A stretch of 64,000 nucleotides of DNA from Aradus depressus (GCA_963662175.1 OY759215.1:24355079-24419078), one strand, 5' to 3'; counted from the stretch's first letter, positions 1-11,552 are shown. The notes: generated from the sequence alone by a model not told the origin. Translations and numbers: made by a program.

Positions 1-221
1 CCCTTTAGCTGTGATAACTAGAACAACAACATCGATGCCATTTATATATCAAGATTGTTCTAAAAAAATATATGTCCCATTCCGATTTTGTAACTCAACT
101 CTTTTTTGGAACAGTTTCAGCTTAGTATTGAAAGAATGTTTTTTTACAAAAAATCCAGGTTCGTGCTATATCCTCTATGTAAAATTCGAATATCTTAGTG
201 ATAAACTTTGTAACAACTTCT
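1..221. other. AT-rich flank, nothing recognised
   Basis: No ORF, RNA gene or repeat that I recognise. The 70-aa ORF here has no family resemblance and sits in low-complexity sequence. Confidence 0.5.
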
Positions 222-720
222 AAGTTGAGAAACGCGGACATATTGTGGAAACTTGTAATAAATAAATAAAACAAACTTATTTTTGAAATATTGTCTATTC
301 CACTAAAGATATATATACATATATAACTACCGGTTTCGGCTTTATACCATCGTCAGGTCTAGTTATGAACTAAGTCAGTTTGCAGAGAGCGACCCTTCAA
401 ATACATCTCAGGTCAAAGGGTGCTATTAAAACTTGGGAGTCCCCCGGCTGTACCGTTAGCTAACTCATGAAATATTTCTTAACAAAACCTAGTTCTAAAT
501 TTACATAAAACAATGTCACTAGACTAATACGTGGAAAAATAACAAATAAATAAGTACAAATACAAGTAAATAATTAAAAAAAAAAAAAAAATAGAAATAA
601 AATTAATAATATTGTTAAGATTTAGATAACTTGAAACATATATGTGGACCCAAATATTAATAACAGATAATACAAACATATATGTGGAAATAACTCGAAA
701 TGACACGAACATTTATCTAG
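222..720 (-). mobile_element. Penelope-like terminal repeat copy
   Basis: On the minus strand this matches 20400-20880 over several hundred bases: the same block with the ribozyme-like core, the segment ending in ATAGACAATATTT, and the tail with ACTTGTAATAAATAAA next to GTGTCCGCG-like sequence. The minus-strand core has a CTGACGA box (350-356) and a GAAA box (333-337) separated by a short GG..CC stem. Penelope-like retroelements are known to carry hammerhead ribozyme motifs in their terminal repeats, so I assign this family by motif and repeat structure. No reverse transcriptase or GIY-YIG coding sequence is visible, so it is a non-coding terminal copy. Confidence 0.55.
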
Positions 721-1457
721 TGACAATGAGGAAGAGGAGATTAATAAAATGTATAACAATCAAGCAGAATATATATACATATATAATATAATATAAATAT
801 AATATACAATAATTGTTCTGAGACAACCTGAGATAGTGAGTCACCTACCTTTGAGAAAGACCTTTTCTCATAAAAGTCCAATAGCACTCAAGTTATGTTT
901 TGGGTCCCACAACCCATCCTCACGTTCTAAATTGCCACATGACCTATGTTTGAACCATGCTTGTAAGGTTGCTCACATGTGAAATTTATTGAAAATCTTA
1001 TCAAACGTTTTATGGGATGACAATTTTCGGATTTAATTTTTGAATGAACCAAAAACTATAAATGTTAACTGGTCATGGTGAGGATTTTTTTAGTGATTAA
1101 AGCGAAAGATAATGCAGAAAAAAGCATCGCTCTTTGTCTTTTCATTATCAAGACATGCTGTTGTCACAAGCTTTGTTCCGCATTACTCCTATTGTTATTT
1201 TGAATTTTAAAGATTTCACACTTTTCTAGACAAATCCCGGTAGTTTTCCAAGCAAATAGGTATATATTTCAATATATACAAATTTAAGCAAAATATTTTT
1301 TTGTGCTACCCATAGATATATTTTTTTAACTTTTCAAAATCTGAAAAATATTATTTTCCACCTTTTTCAATTGAATACAAAAAAGTATTAGTAAGTACAT
1401 ATTTTTAAAAAACAGTTCATTGTAATGTATAAAAGTAGAATAGTGATCCAGCCCTAA
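721..1457. other. AT-rich spacer, nothing recognised
   Basis: No supported gene or repeat. It ends exactly where the Helitron 5' terminus begins. Confidence 0.5.
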
Positions 1458-1599
1458 TCTATATTAATAAAGCTGAAACGGGGTTTGTTTGTTTGTTTGT
1501 ATGTATGTATGTTTGTTCCAGCATCACGCCCAAACCGCTGGACGGATTTTTATGAAACTGCCCATGTAGCATTCTTTTGAGCTCGATTGAATAATAGGC

Positions 1600-3020
1600 T
1601 ATGTGGCGTCCCAAAATTTTGATCGGGAGGGGGGGTTGTAAGGGGGGCCTAAGTATATAAATAGTGCTAACTCATTAACTAATGGTCAAATTGTCATGAA
1701 ATTTCACACGTAGTCTTTTTAAAAGCCAAACAGGAAAAAAGGTGTGTGGCGTCCCAAAGTTTTGAACGGGAGGGGGGGTTGTAAGGGGGGCCTAAGTATA
1801 AATATAGAGCTAACTCATTAACTATTGGGCGAATTGTCATGAAATTTCACATGTAGTATTTTTAAAAGCCAAATAGGAAAAAAAGGTGTGTGGCGTCCCA
1901 AAGTTTTGAACGGGAGGGGGGGTTGTAAGGGGGGCCTAAGTATAAATATAGAGCTAACTCATTAACTATTGGGCGAATTGTCATGAAATTTCACATGTAG
2001 TATTTTTAAAAGCCAAATAGGAAAAAAAGGTGTGTGGCGTCCCAAAGTTTTGAACGGGAGGGGGGGTTGTGGGGGGGCCTAAGTATAAATATAGAGCTAA
2101 CTCATTAACTAATGGGCGAATCGTCATGAAATTTCACATGTAGTATTTTAAAAGCCAAATAGGAAAAAAAGGTGTGTGGCGTCCCAAAGTTTTGAACGGG
2201 AGGGGGGGTTGTGGGGGGGCCTAAGTATAAATATAGAGCTAACTCTTTAACGGTTGGTCGGATTGTCACGAAATTTCACATGGAGTATTCCTGAAGACCA
2301 AATAGAAAAATAGGCGGTGTGACGGCTCAAAATTTTTTACGGGAGGGGGGGGTAGTTGGGGGGCCTAAGTATAAATATAGAGCTAACTCATTAACTAATG
2401 TGCGAATCGTCATGAAATTTCACATGTAGTATTTTTAAAAGCCAAATAGGAAAAAAAGGTGTGTGGCGTCCCAAAGTTTTAAGCGGGAGGGGGGGTTGTG
2501 GGGGGGCCTAAGTATAAATATAGAGCTAACTCTTTAACGGTTGGTCGGATTGTCACGAAATTTCACATGGAGTATTCCTGAAGGCCAAATAGAAAAATAA
2601 GGTGTGTGGCGTTCCAAAGTTTTGATCGGGAGGGGGGGTTGTAAGGGGGGCCTACGTATATAAATAGTGCTAACTCATTAACTAATGGTCGAATTGTCAT
2701 GAAATTTCACATGTAGTATTCCTAAAGGTCAAATAGAAATATTAGGTGTGTGACGGCCCAAAATTTTGAACAGGAAGGAGGGTTGTGGGGGGGGGGCTAA
2801 ATATACATATAGAGTTAGCTCATTAACGGTTGGTCGTATTGTCACAAAATTTCGCATATATTATTCCTGAAGGCCAAATAGAAAAATAAGGAGTGTGGCG
2901 TCCCGAAGTTTTGAACGGGTGGCGGGGTTGAGGGGGGGGGGGGACTAAGTATAAATATAGAGCTAGCTCATTAACGGTTGATCGTATTGTCATGAATCGG
3001 ATTGTCATGAATTTCACATG
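1600..3020 (+). repeat. About 143-bp tandem array inside Helitron copy 1
   Basis: The marker GGTGTGTGGCGTCCCAAAG recurs at about 1741, 1885, 2029, 2171, 2316, 2458, 2601, 2745 and 2890, giving 142-145-bp spacing and about nine to ten units. Each unit has a G-run block (GGGAGGGGGGG then TTGT then another G run) and a block with AACTCATTAACTAATGG and GTCATGAAATTTCACATG. The latter resembles the element's own 5' region around 1540-1580. Later units diverge more. Confidence 0.85.
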
Positions 3021-3930
3021 TAGTAGTAGTAACTATGTATTCGCTGTGGGGTTCACTGTTGCAAGACATTTACTAGCTGTGATGTCCAGCGTTCCTAATA
3101 TCGTACTAGCTGTGGGGTCCGCTGTTGCAAGGCGCTAGCAGTGTGGCCCAGCGTATTTCACTCGTAGGTACTAGCTGTGGGGTCCGCCGTTGCAAAACTC
3201 ATACTAGCTGTGATGCCCTGTGGTTTCAACTACATACTATCTGTGGGGTTCGCAGTTGCAAGGCACCTACTACCTGTAGGGCCCAGCGTTCCTAAAAACG
3301 TACTAGCTGTGGGGTCCGTCGTTGCAAAAGCATACTAGCTGTGATGCCCAGGGTTCCTAATATCGTACTAGCTGTGGGGTCCGTTGTTGCAAGGCATTTA
3401 CTAGCTGTAGTGCCCAGCGTTCCTAACTTCGTACTAGCTGTGGGGTCCGTTGTTGCAAGGCATTTACTAGCTGTAGTTCCCAGCGTTCCTAACTATGTAC
3501 TAGCTGTGAAGTTCGCTGTTGCAAAGCACTTACTAACTGTAATGCCCAGCGTATTTAACTACATACTAGCTGTGGGGTCCGCTGTTGCAAGGCACTTAAT
3601 AGCTGTGATGCCCAGCGTTCCTAACTTCGTACTAGCTGTGGGGTCCGCTGTTGCGAGGCACATACTAGCTGTGGTGACCAGCGTTCCTAACTACGTACTA
3701 GCTGTTGGGTCCGCCGTCGCAAGGCACATACTAGCTATGATGCCCAGCATTCCCAACTACGTACTAGCTGTGGTGCTCAGCGTTGCAAGCCACATACTAG
3801 CTGTGGTCACAAACGTTCTTAAGTACGCACTGACTAGGACGTCCAGCGATGCTAAGTATTCACTAGGTGTGGCTTCCGCCGTTGAAAGGCGCATACTAGC
3901 TGTGGTGCCCAGGGGTCCTAAAAACTTACT
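3020..3930 (+). repeat. 33/66-bp minisatellite in Helitron copy 1, with open frame 3341-3973
   Basis: TACTAGCTGTGG recurs about every 33 bp. Two alternating 33-bp versions (one with GGTCCGCTGTTGCAAGGC, one with TGCCCAGCGTTCCTAAC) make a 66-bp higher-order unit. Because 66 is a multiple of three, one frame stays open across the array, giving a 210-aa ORF with a 22-aa period (VPNYVLAVGSAVARHLLAV) and a non-repeated C-terminus near DYKPYSV. The ORF is best explained as a by-product of the repeat; no promoter or intact start context supports a gene. Confidence 0.8.
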
Positions 3931-4084
3931 AGCGTTACAACAGCTGAAGGACTATAAGCCTTATTCCGTATGAATAATTGAAAATTATAACATCATGAAT
4001 GTACTGTCGAGGAACTGAATAGCGTTATAGAAGATATTGGGAGAAAAATCAAAGTTCCCCGGGCAACGCCGGGTATAACTGCTA

Positions 4085-6300
4085 TAGATTTAATATTTGT
4101 TAAAACTGATAGAGAACGACCGGATTATCTGAATCCTACACAAAAATCAAAATAAAAATGTTTTTCAAAAAATTCACGCTATTTAACGGTTTATAGGCTT
4201 AATAATTGTTAAAACTGATACGACAGAATCAGATATATCCGAAAAGTCCCATCCGACGGACGACGTGCTCAAGGCTATTTTCAACCTAAGTGAAATTTCA
4301 CCTAACCAGGTTTATTTACATAACATACGTCTCATTATCGAGTACCTCACATTCGAAAAAGCCCTGGATCATCGCTTAAAGTCCCATCCGAAGGACGACG
4401 TGCTCAAAGTGTTTTTTAACTTCCCGATTAAAACATCTGACCTAAGTGCCTCAACTAGATTTCTAAGTGGCGATCCTGAGCTCGGTAGACTCCATTCTTG
4501 AAATTTCTCGCATTTTAACGGTTTATAGATTTAATATTTGTTAAAACTGATAGAGAACGACCGGATTATCTGAATTCTACACAAAAATCAAAATAAAAAT
4601 GTTTTTCAAAAAATTTGCGCTATTTAACGGTTTATAGGCTTAATAATTGTTAAAACTGATACGAGAGATTCAGATTTATCCGGAAAGTCCCATCCGAAGG
4701 ACGACGTGCTCAAGGCTATTTTCAACCTAAGTGATATTTCACCTACCCAGGTTTATTTACATAACATACGTCTCATTATCGAGTACCTCACATTCGAAAA
4801 AGCCCTGGATCATCGCTTAAAGTCCCATCCGAAGGACGACGTGCTCAAAGTGTTTTTTAACTTCCCGATTGAAACATCTGACCTAAGTGCCTCAGCTAGA
4901 TTTCTAAGTGGCGATCCTGAGCTCGGTAGACTCCATTCTTCAAATTTCTCGCTTTTTAACGGTTTATAGATTTAATATTTGTTAAAACTGATAGAGAACG
5001 ACTGGATTATCTGAATCCTACACAAAAATCAAAATAAAAATGTTTTTCAAAAAATTTGCGCTATTTAACGGTTTATAGGCTTAATAATTGTTAAAACTGA
5101 TACGAGAGATTCAGATTTATCCGGAAAGTCCCATCCGAAGGACGACGTGCTCAAGGCTATTTTCAACCTAAGTGATATTTCACCTACCCAGGTTTATTTA
5201 CATAACATACGTCTCATTATCGAGTACCTCACATTCGAAAAAGCCCTGGATCATCGCTTAAAGTCCCATCCGAAGGACGACGTGCTCAAAGTGTTTTTTG
5301 ACTTCCCGATTGAAACATCTGACCTAAGTGCCTCAACTAGATTTCTACGTGGCGATCCTGAGCTCGGTAGACTCCATTCTTGAAATTTCTCGCTTTTTAA
5401 CGGTTTATAGATTTAATATTTGTTAAAACTGATAGAGAACGACCGGATTATCTGAATCCTACACAAAAATCAAAATAAAAATGTTTTTCAAAAAATTTGC
5501 GCTATTTAACGGTTTATAGGCTTAATAATTGTTAAAACTGATACGACAGATTCAGATTTATCCGGAAAGTCCCATCCGAAGGACGACGTGCTCAAGGCTA
5601 TTTTCAACCTAAGTGAAATTTCACCTACCCAGGTTTATTTACATAACATACGTCTCATTATCGAGTACCTCACATTCGAAAAAGTCCTGGAACATCGCTT
5701 AAAGTCCCATCCGAAGGACGACGTGCTCATAGTTATTTTTCACTTCCCGATTAAAACATCTGACCTAAGTGCCTCAGCTAGATTTGTAAGTGGCGATCCT
5801 GAGCTCGGTAGACTCCATTCTTGAAATTTCTCGCATTTTAACGGTTTATAGATTTAATATTTGTTAAAACTGATAGAGAACGACCGGATTATCTGAACCC
5901 CACACAAAAATCAAAATGAAAACGTTTTTCAAAAAATTCGCGCTATTTAACGGTTTATAGGCTTAATAATTGTTAAAACTGATACTACAGATTCAGATAT
6001 ATCCGGAAAGTCCCATCCGAAGGACGACGTGCTCAAGGCTTTCAACCTAAGTGGAAATTGACCTACCCAGGTTTATTTACATAACATACGTCTCATTATC
6101 GAGTACCTCACATTCGAAAAAGCCCTGGATCATCGCTTAATGTCCCATCCGAAGGACGAAGTGCTCAAAGTTATTTTTAACTTCCCGATTAAAACATCTG
6201 ACCTAAGTGCCTCAACTAGATTTCTAAGTGGCGATCCTGAGCTCGGTAGACTCCATTCTTCAAATTTCTTGCTTTTTAACGGTTTATAGATTTAATATTT
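4085..6300 (+). repeat. 441-bp satellite array, five units
   Basis: Equivalent points lie at 4265, 4706, 5147 and 5588, exactly 441 bp apart, with a fifth, slightly deleted unit to about 6300. Each unit contains GTCCCATCCGAAGGACGACG twice (for example 4246, with one substitution in that unit, and 4381) and GTTAAAACTGATA twice, so it has internal duplications. The segment from CATTATCGAGTACCTCAC to GACGTGCTCAA is a diverged copy of the reverse complement of the local SINE body (compare 11720-11795). The 78-87-aa ORFs in each unit start with non-ATG codons and are repeat shadows. Confidence 0.9.
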
Positions 6301-6477
6301 GTTAACTGACAGAGCCATAGAGTGTGCTGGTTTCGGATTATGCCAACGTCAGCACAACGTTCAGACTGACTTTAAATATGGTGACACCGATCCACTATGG
6401 AAGAAAAATGCCAAAAAAAAAAAAGATGTATGTATAGATATGAACACAAATTAAAACTTGTGTACATTGTGATATAA
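6301..6477 (-). repeat. Spacer with Penelope-like core fragment
   Basis: The minus strand at 6322-6356 reads GTGCTGACG...CCGAAACCAGCAC, where the outer GTGCT and AGCAC can pair. It resembles the cores at 21697-21765 (family D). The remainder up to the next Helitron is A-rich with nothing else recognised. Confidence 0.4.
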
Positions 6478-6609
6478 TCTATATTAATAAAGCTGAAACG
6501 GGGTTTGTTTGTTTGTATGTATGTTTGTTCCAGCATCACGCCCAAACCGCTGGACGGATTTTTATGAAACTGCCCATGTAGCATTCTTTTGAGCCCGATT
6601 GAATAATAG

Positions 6610-7730
6610 GCTATGTGGCGTCCCAAAATTTTGATCGGGAGGGAGGGTTGTGGGGGGGCCTAAGTATAAAAATAGTGCTAACTCATTAACTAATGGGCGA
6701 ATTGTCATGAAATTTTACAGGTAGTCTTTTTAAAAGCCCAACAAGAAAAAAAGGTGTGTGGCGTCCCAAAGTTTTGAACGGGAGGGGGGGTTGTGGGGGG
6801 GCCTAAGTATAAATATAGAGCTAACTCTTTAACAGTTGGTCGAATTGTCATGAAATTTCACATGTAGTATTCCTGAAGACCAAATAAAAAAATAGGCGGT
6901 GTGACGGCTCAAAGTTTTGAACGTGAGGGGGGGTAGTGGGGGGGCCTAAGTATAAATATAGAGCTAACTCATTAACTAATGGGCGAATCGTCATGAAATT
7001 TCACATGTAGTCTTTTTAAAAGCCAAACAGGAAAAAAAGGTGTGTGGCGTCCCAATGTTTTGAACGGGAGGGGGGGTTGTGGCGGGGCCTAAGTATAAAT
7101 ATAGAGCTTACTCATTAACTAAGGGGCGAATCATGAAATTTCACGTAGTATTTTTAAAAGCCAAATAGGAAAAAAAGGTGTGTGGCGTCCCAAAGTTTTG
7201 TACGGGAGGGGGGGTTGTGTGGGGGCCTAAGTATAAATATAGAGCTAACTCATTAACTAATGGGCGAATCGTCATGAAATTTCACATGTAGTATTTTTAA
7301 GAGCCAAATAGGAAAAAAAGGTGTGTGGCGTCCCAAAGTTTTGAACGGGAGGGGGGGTTGTGGGGGGGCCTAAGTATAAATATAGAGCTAACTCATTAAC
7401 TAATGGGCGAATCGTCATGAAATTTCACATGTAGTATTTTTAAAAGCCAAATAGGAAAAAAAGGTGTGTGGCGTCCCAAAGTTTTGAACGGGAGGGGGGG
7501 TAGTGGGGGGGCCTAAGTATAAATATAGAGCTAACTCATTAACTAATGGGCGAATCGTCATGAAATTTCACGTAGTATTTTTAAAAGCCAAATAGGAAAA
7601 AAAGGTGTGTGGCGTCCCAAAGTTTTGAACGGGTGGCGGGGTTGAGAGGGGGGGACTAAGTATAAATATAGAGCTAGCTCATTAACGGTTGATCGGTATT
7701 GTCATGAATCGGATTGTCATGAATTTCACA
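6610..7730 (+). repeat. About 143-bp tandem array inside Helitron copy 2
   Basis: Same unit as 1600-3020, about eight copies, with G-run blocks and the TCATGAAATTTCACATG block in each. Several neighbouring units are nearly identical, pointing to recent expansion or homogenisation. Confidence 0.85.
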
Positions 7731-7739
7731 TGTAGTAGT

Positions 7740-8745
7740 AGTAACTATGTATTCGCTGTGGGGTTCACTGTTGCAAGACATTTACTAGCTGTGATGTCCA
7801 GCGTTCCTAATATCGTACTAGCTGTGGGGTCCGCTGTTGCAAGGCACTTACTAGCTGTAGTGCTCAGCCCCAGCATTCCTAACTATGTACTGGCTGTGGG
7901 GTTCGCTGTTGCAAGGCACCTACAAGACATTTACTAGCTGTGATGCCCAGCGTTTCTAATTACGTACTAGCTGTGGGGTCTGCTGTTGCAAGGCGCTAGC
8001 AGTGTGGCCCAGCGTATTTCACTACGTAGGTATTAGCTGTGGGGTCCGCCGTTGCAAAACTCATACTAGCTGTGATGCCCTGTGGTTCTAACTACATACT
8101 ATCTGTGGGGTTCGCAGTTGCAAGGCACCTACTACCTGTAGGGCCCAGCGTTCCTAAAAACGTACTAGCTGTGGGGTCCGTCGTTGCAAAAGCATACTAG
8201 CTGTGAAGCCCAGGGTTCCTAACTTCGTACTAGCTGTGGGGTCCGTTGTTGCGAGGCACATACTAGCTGTGGTGACCAGCGTTCCTAACTACGTACTAGC
8301 TGTGGGGTCCGTTGCTGCAAGGCATTTACTAGCTGTAGTGCCCAGCGTTCCTAACTATTTACTAGCTGTGAAGTTCGCTGTTGCAAGGAACTTAATAGCT
8401 GTGATGCCCAGCGTTCCTAACTTCGTACTAGCTGTGGGGTCCGCTGTTGCGAGGCACATACTAGCTGTGGTGACCAGCGTTCCTAACTACGTACTAGCTG
8501 TTGGGTCCGCCGTCGCAAGGCACATACTAGCTATGATGCCCAGCATTCCCAACTACGTACTAGCTGTGGTGCTCAGCGTTGCAAGTCACATACTAGCTGT
8601 GGTCACAAACGTTCTTAAGTACGCACTGACTAGGACGTCCAGCGATGCTAAGTATTCACTGGGTGTGGCTTCCGCCGTTGAAAGGCGCATACTAGCTGTG
8701 GTGCCCAGGAGTCCTAAAAACTTACTAGCGTTACAACAGCTGAAG
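7740..8745 (+). repeat. 33/66-bp minisatellite in Helitron copy 2, with open frame 8203-8769
   Basis: Same TACTAGCTGTGG minisatellite as at 3020-3930. The open frame is 188 aa with the same 22-aa period and the same C-terminal tail as copy 1. The two arrays align over their last 400 bp almost without change. Confidence 0.8.
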
Positions 8746-8881
8746 GACTATAAGCCTTATTCCGTATGAATAATTGAAAATTATAACATCATGAATGTAC
8801 TGTCGAGGAACTGAATAGCGTTATAGAAGATATTGGGACAAAAATCAAAGTTCCCCGGGCAACGCCGGGTATTACTGCTAG

Positions 8882-9114
8882 TTACTTAATAAGAGGAAAT
8901 ATTTTAAATAAACAATAAAAAATACAAAAGTTATACATACCAGTATTTTGCCAAATGAATGAATAAATCTGCAAACAAAATGAAATTGTTCAATATTTTT
9001 TGGAAAAAATTATTTTATTGTGCGAAGCACGTCTTTTTTTTATGAGGAAGCTGAAATAACATACTAATGATGATTGCAGAAAATGAGGTTCTCAGAATAT
9101 TAAGGGCAGCAACT
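8882..9114. other. Spacer, nothing recognised
   Basis: AT-rich sequence after the Helitron 3' end; no gene or known repeat seen. Confidence 0.5.
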
Positions 9115-9680
9115 AATGCTCGTAGTCAGTCAGCCAGTGCCCCACATTCATCCCGAGCTCTCTCGGCGCGCCAAGGAGTGTCGCAGAAGAAATGAAGGCT
9201 AGCTGGGAACGACCGCCGGCCACCAGCTACACACACTAGCTGTCGTCCCCGGCGTCCTATCGTAGTACAGTCAGTCAGTGCCCCACCTTGACCCCGAGCT
9301 CTCTCGGCGCGCCAAGGAGTGTCGCAGAACAAATGAAGGTGAGCTGGGAACGACCGCCGGCCACCAGCTAAACACACTGGCATTTGTCCTCGGCGTCCTA
9401 TCGTAGTACAGTCAGTCAGTGCCCCACCTTGACCCCGAGCTCTCTCGGCGCGCCAAGGAGTGTCGCAGAACAAATTAAGGTGAGCTGGGAACGACCGCCG
9501 GCCATCAGCTAAACACACTGGCATTCATCCCCGGCGTCCTATCGTAGTACAATCAGACAGTGCCCCACCTTGACCCCGAGCTCTCTCGGCGCGCCAAGGA
9601 GTGTCGCAGAACAAATGAAGGTGAGCTGGGAACGACCGCCGGCCACCAGCTAAACACACTGGCAGTCGTCCCCGGCGTCC
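9115..9680 (-). repeat. 141-bp GC-rich minisatellite, four units
   Basis: GGCGTCCTATCG-type sequence recurs at 9251, 9392 and 9533, and a diverged GGCGTCC at 9674: exactly 141-bp spacing. Each unit carries the self-complementary block CCCGAGCTCTCTCGG and GAGCTGGGAACGACCGCC. The same blocks appear at 52995-53050 at the end of an R1-like LINE tail, so the array probably arose from such a LINE 3' end. Minus-strand ORFs of 132 and 82 aa (9126-9773) merely read the 47-codon unit. Confidence 0.85.
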
Positions 9681-11552
9681 TATATAAAAGTAAGGATTTA
9701 AATGAGAATAAAATATAATTGGAAAACTAGTTGTTATATTCATGGTGACATTACAAAATGCGAAACCTTCCATGGAGGGTTAATGTGATGTTAGACTGGT
9801 TTGTTATGTGTTTAATTATATTTGTTTAAATTAGATGCAATAAAGGAGTTGTAATGTGTCTTAATTGTATTGCCGATAAGTATACCAACAAACATTCAAT
9901 AAAATATATTATTAAAGGTGGATTTGTTTAATACATAACCATAATACATAACATATTATGTAAACAAAAAATTGATGAGCAACGTTCAATATTTTCTAAT
10001 GAAAGGATTTCCTTTTGATATTTATCGGAAAACGTTCGCTAATTGGAGCCGTCTGATTATTAGGGACGTGACCTTATGTTGGAAATTTTCCTGTACCGAC
10101 TTCTAAAACGAAAAATGGGATATCACAATTAGGAGGTTTTGTTGCCCTCAACATGAATATGAATTTCGTTTTTTGAAAAGTTGATAATGGCGGGTTCACA
10201 AACGGCGAAAAAGTTAGAACATAGAAAGTTGCACAAACTACACAGTTTCATACATCTCCTAGAATTTCACTTCAATATGATTTGGAATAGCTAAAAACTG
10301 TTTACGAGTAAATTGGATTGATTATAAAGGTTCAATCCTGGAATTTTTAATACGTACAAAACAACGACTACAAAGTATCTTAATTATTATTATTACTCAC
10401 TAATGAAATGAACAGTAACCCCAGCATCTTAAGTATTGGCGCAATGTGTATTATGTTCCTGACGGTCCCCCCAGAAGTGCAGCAGCTAAACTAACCGACT
10501 GATGAGTTAATCTTATCTTTATGACGACTCAAAGTATAATAAATAGGAGGTAATAATTATCACAGACGGATGAATGTCATTCGGTTTTTCAATGCCACTT
10601 GTAAGTGTAGGTATTAACATAACAATAGAAAAATCATATTTTTGTAAGATCTTAAAAGTTAATTATCAGAGACATGACTAGAGTTGCCGATGGCACCCAC
10701 AGCCGGAGTTGGCGGGCGATGCGAACAGAGGTGGAGCCCCTCGTATGTCCGTAAACTCGAATTTGAAAAATTGCCTTCTTAATCCCTTTCCCTTCTCAAA
10801 ATTAGTTCATACTGGCATTACTGGGTAAAAGTATGTCTAATCTCAGTATTATGGTGTACAAAGAGGAAAAATGAAATGATTTTGAGAAGAGAAGGGGAGA
10901 GAGAGAGAGTGATCTATAAGAGTGATTGGTATAAGAACGTCCTGCAATGGTTACACCACATATTTTGATAAAAAGAATGGAAAAAGTATTGGAAATAAAA
11001 TTGTCTACATAAAGATTTTTCTCGGAATATTAGTTACGCCGCAAAATCAACTTATGTCCCGTCCTTGAAAAAAGCCTTATAAATGAAAAATCAACGACAA
11101 ATGTTCTATATATAGGGTAGCTTGCTAACTATGCCCTTAGAAAAAAAAAAAAAAAAAAAAAGAGGTACTTGCGAAATATTTATACTCCAAAAGTTTAAGA
11201 CCTAGAAGAACCAAATTTAGTATAATAACTGGGTACTATTGGTAATATTTATTGAGGCAGACATCTATTACTTTTCTTCTGAGACAGCAGACTGTGTTGG
11301 TTTGTGTGTTGTGTAATATATCTGTCAAATCTATCTAGTCCCAGATTTACGCCATATTTTGCATGAATGTTAATTAGTTGGTCAGACAGAACTCTATTGT
11401 TTTTGGTAATGAACCTACTAGTAAAAGTCACATACAAAAATAAATAAATTAAACCGCTTTTGTCAGTTATTTATGCTGTCAATCAGTTATATATGTAATT
11501 TTTATTTTTTACTGCATTGACATTGAAAACATTTTTTTTTTTTAAATTTTAT
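9681..11552. other. Intergenic, AT-rich
   Basis: No supported coding region. Contains a poly(A) run (about 11142-11161) and an AG-rich patch (about 10897-10908). The 62-aa minus ORF at 11249-11437 is unrecognised. Confidence 0.5.

Larger units (their letters stand above)
1458..4084 (+). mobile_element. Non-autonomous Helitron-like element, copy 1
   Basis: The 5' end reads A|TCTATATTAATAAAGC and the 3' end has a GC-rich hairpin (CCCGG-GCAACG-CCGGG) shortly before ACTGCTA. The better preserved copy at 6478-8881 ends in canonical CTAG followed by T. A 5' TC, a 3' CTRR, a subterminal hairpin and insertion between A and T are established Helitron hallmarks. No Rep/helicase coding is present, so it is non-autonomous. 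The interior consists of a roughly 143-bp tandem array (about 1600-3020) and a 33/66-bp array (about 3020-3930). The last base of CTAG is altered here and the end runs straight into the 441-bp satellite. Confidence 0.75.
6478..8881 (+). mobile_element. Non-autonomous Helitron-like element, copy 2
   Basis: The termini are well preserved: A|TCTATATTAATAAAGC at 6478 and CTAG|T at 8878-8881. A perfect 5-bp-stem hairpin CCCGGGCAACGCCGGG lies at 8854-8869, eight bases before CTAG, as expected for Helitrons. It is collinear with and very similar to copy 1 over both terminal regions and both internal arrays, but is about 220 bp shorter because array copy numbers differ. No transposase is encoded. Confidence 0.85.

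Noticed and set aside
4265..5824. Four similar 78-87-aa ORFs as a small gene family
   Set aside because: They start at non-ATG codons, recur exactly every 441 bp within a satellite, and overlap SINE-derived sequence on the opposite sense.
1600..8745. CRISPR-like repeat arrays
   Set aside because: Units are contiguous tandem repeats without unique spacers, in a eukaryotic genome.
9126..9773. 132- and 82-aa minus ORFs rich in Arg, Cys and Trp
   Set aside because: They read a 141-bp minisatellite whose length is a multiple of three; no conserved domain or start context.
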